Made by a program: the position numbers and the translations under genes. The notes under the pieces are model-generated. The model searched no databases. It was not told the DNA's origin and saw only the letters and a list, made by a program, of their open reading frames with translations. Positions 63,010-64,000 of a stretch of DNA of 64,000 bases are shown here, one piece after another. The stretch's first letter is position 1. Each line of letters opens with the position of its first letter. The stretch comes from Avibacterium volantium. Its GTDB lineage: Bacteria > Pseudomonadota > Gammaproteobacteria > Enterobacterales > Pasteurellaceae. The DNA lies in assembly GCF_900635775.1 (NCBI RefSeq), contig NZ_LR134167.1, positions 1,955,001 through 2,019,000 of the forward strand, in the 5' to 3' direction.

Positions 63010-63157
63010 ATCTTTTTTATCCTTTCTAAATATTTTCTTTTTTATATCCTCCTTTTAATTATTTTTAGAGAATATAAGATTCTGCATATAAAAATCTGCA
63101 TTTCAACACTCGTGTATTGACTACAAGCATCAAAATGCAGACTAATTTCTCAATCTA

Positions 63158-63691
63158 TTATTTAAAAATATTTCTCGTTTGCTCTACCCGTTTAAATTGG
63201 CTGATTAATAAAACCGCCAACAGTAGGCTGTAAAAGGCGAAAATCACCACAATCCATTGAGCCATTGAAAAGCCTAGGAAAGACCAGCTAATCTCCGCAC
63301 AAGATCCCGTTGGATTAAATACATAAGGCAACCAGCGATCTAATGGCAAGGTTTGTGGAAATTCAGCCATATAAGAACATTGATTCCAAGGTGCCGGATT
63401 GAGCTGATAATCAACGTGTTTAATGGCGAGCAATAAGCCTTTCACTGCGCTGCCTAAGCCCACCAATAATGCCAATAAACGCAAAATTAATGCACGCGGA
63501 TAAAGCAAGCCAATTAATGCTGAAAATGTAATGCCAAACAAGGCGACTCGTTCGTAAATACACATTACGCAAGGGGCTAACCCCATTCCGTGTTGAAAAT
63601 AAAGTGCGGTGCTTTCTAACGCAATTGTTGAGATCAATAAAAGCAACCAACCGCCACGATTGAGTGATAACTGTTTGAAATATTTCAGCAT
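63158..63691 (-). CDS. dsbB: Disulfide bond formation protein DsbB
   Basis: 177 residues, four membrane segments. Redox pairs C41-C44 (CVMC) in the first periplasmic loop and C105/C131 in the second. Reoxidises DsbA and passes electrons to quinone. 12 bp after nhaB; RBS AAGGATT. Confidence 0.94.
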   Translation of the reverse strand: MLKYFKQLSLNRGGWLLLLISTIALESTALYFQHGMGLAPCVMCIYERVALFGITFSALIGLLYPRALILRLLALLVGLGSAVKGLLLAIKHVDYQLNPAPWNQCSYMAEFPQTLPLDRWLPYVFNPTGSCAEISWSFLGFSMAQWIVVIFAFYSLLLAVLLISQFKRVEQTRNIFK

Positions 63692-63703
63692 TGGGAATCC
63701 TTC

Positions 63704-64000
63704 TTATACTGGCGTAATTAATCCAATTTGTGCTAAAAGTTGTGTCATTACAGGCAATAAAAATTCTACCGCAAATAACCCCACTAAAGATAACACAATT
63801 GTATAAGGTAGCGCCATATAAACCATTCTTCCGTAAGACAAACGAATTAACGGCGCAAGTGAAGAAGTCAGCAAGAATAAAAATGCCGCTTGCCCATTTG
63901 GTGTTGCCACTGATGGCAAGTTTGTCCCTGTGTTGATGGCGACAGCAATTAATTCAAATTGATGTGGCGAAATAATCTGTTGTTCCAATGCGGCTTTTGC
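63704..64000 (-). CDS. nhaB: Na+/H+ antiporter NhaB, C-terminal part (5' end outside window)
   Basis: About 99 residues open to the right edge. [37 protein letters not shown] is a highly conserved NhaB region, followed by [20 protein letters not shown]. Sodium efflux and pH homeostasis in the inner membrane. The order nhaB-dsbB is conserved in gamma-proteobacteria. Confidence 0.92.
   Translation of the reverse strand, partial: AKAALEQQIISPHQFELIAVAINTGTNLPSVATPNGQAAFLFLLTSSLAPLIRLSYGRMVYMALPYTIVLSLVGLFAVEFLLPVMTQLLAQIGLITPV

Noticed and set aside
62768..63058. Two overlapping open frames across the tRNA-Asp genes, containing repeated motifs
   Set aside because: The repeat comes from the two tRNA copies; sequences like these are well-known false ORFs on tRNA genes.

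Overview
The window is chromosomal DNA from a member of the Pasteurellaceae, of the Haemophilus/Pasteurella/Avibacterium type. The 9-bp uptake signal AAGTGCGGT or its complement occurs more than 40 times by eye, often as inverted pairs that double as terminators. The housekeeping genes and neighbour pairs (efp/epmB/oapA, proC/MFS/xerD, queE-queD-queC, manXYZ/yobD/manA, rnhA/dnaQ, dsbB/nhaB) are of Haemophilus type. The DNA is AT-rich (about 40% GC by eye). I cannot name the species.

Layout. 0-8.5 kb: 3' end of queH, tmaR, serC-hisC-aroA, a rhodanese lipoprotein with a YeeE/YedE sulfur transporter, and purA. 8.6-33.6 kb: a large accessory region for catabolism of sulfated glycosaminoglycans (chondroitin/dermatan/hyaluronan type). 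33.7-41.3 kb: a glycerophosphodiesterase, a four-gene ABC importer, a periplasmic histidine acid phosphatase and a ROK regulator, which look like a phosphorylated-compound scavenging module. 41.4-42.0 kb: a RelB/RelE toxin-antitoxin pair. 42-64 kb: mostly core genes, namely efp/epmB, oapA, rdgC, proC, an MFS permease, xerD, queEDC, raiA, an AGCS amino-acid symporter behind a tandem glycine riboswitch, yacG-coaE-pilD-pilC (without pilB/pilA), manXYZ-yobD-manA, rnhA/dnaQ, two tRNA-Asp genes, dsbB, and the 3' end of nhaB at the right edge.

How the glycosaminoglycan region probably works (inference from families and context). Lyase-generated unsaturated disaccharides enter through a mannose-family PTS (IIA, IIB, IIC, IID). 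Sulfate is removed by two Cys-type sulfatases, one with a Sec signal and one with a Tat signal, activated by an encoded radical-SAM maturase (anSME). A GH105/GH88-like hydrolase splits off the unsaturated uronate. The amino-sugar half goes through a NagA/AgaA deacetylase, AgaS deaminase/isomerase and a LacD-type tagatose-bisphosphate aldolase. The uronate half goes through KduI and/or an RpiB-like isomerase, then KdgK and Eda. A TRAP transporter next to kduI probably imports free (unsaturated) uronates. Regulation is by AgaR (DeoR family), KdgR (IclR family) and CRP, with recognisable sites in the intergenic regions. No polysaccharide lyase, no KduD-type dehydrogenase, no tagatose-6-phosphate kinase and no AgaY/KbaY are present in this window.

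The most interesting points are the composition of this island (dual-route sulfatases, two unrelated isomerases, AgaZ without AgaY, an orphan 271-aa discoidin-like protein and a DUF2264 protein), the dense CRP/AgaR/KdgR divergent control region at 27.6-27.8 kb, a RelE toxin whose reading frame runs through a perfect terminator hairpin, and a pilus locus that has lost its pilA/pilB end.
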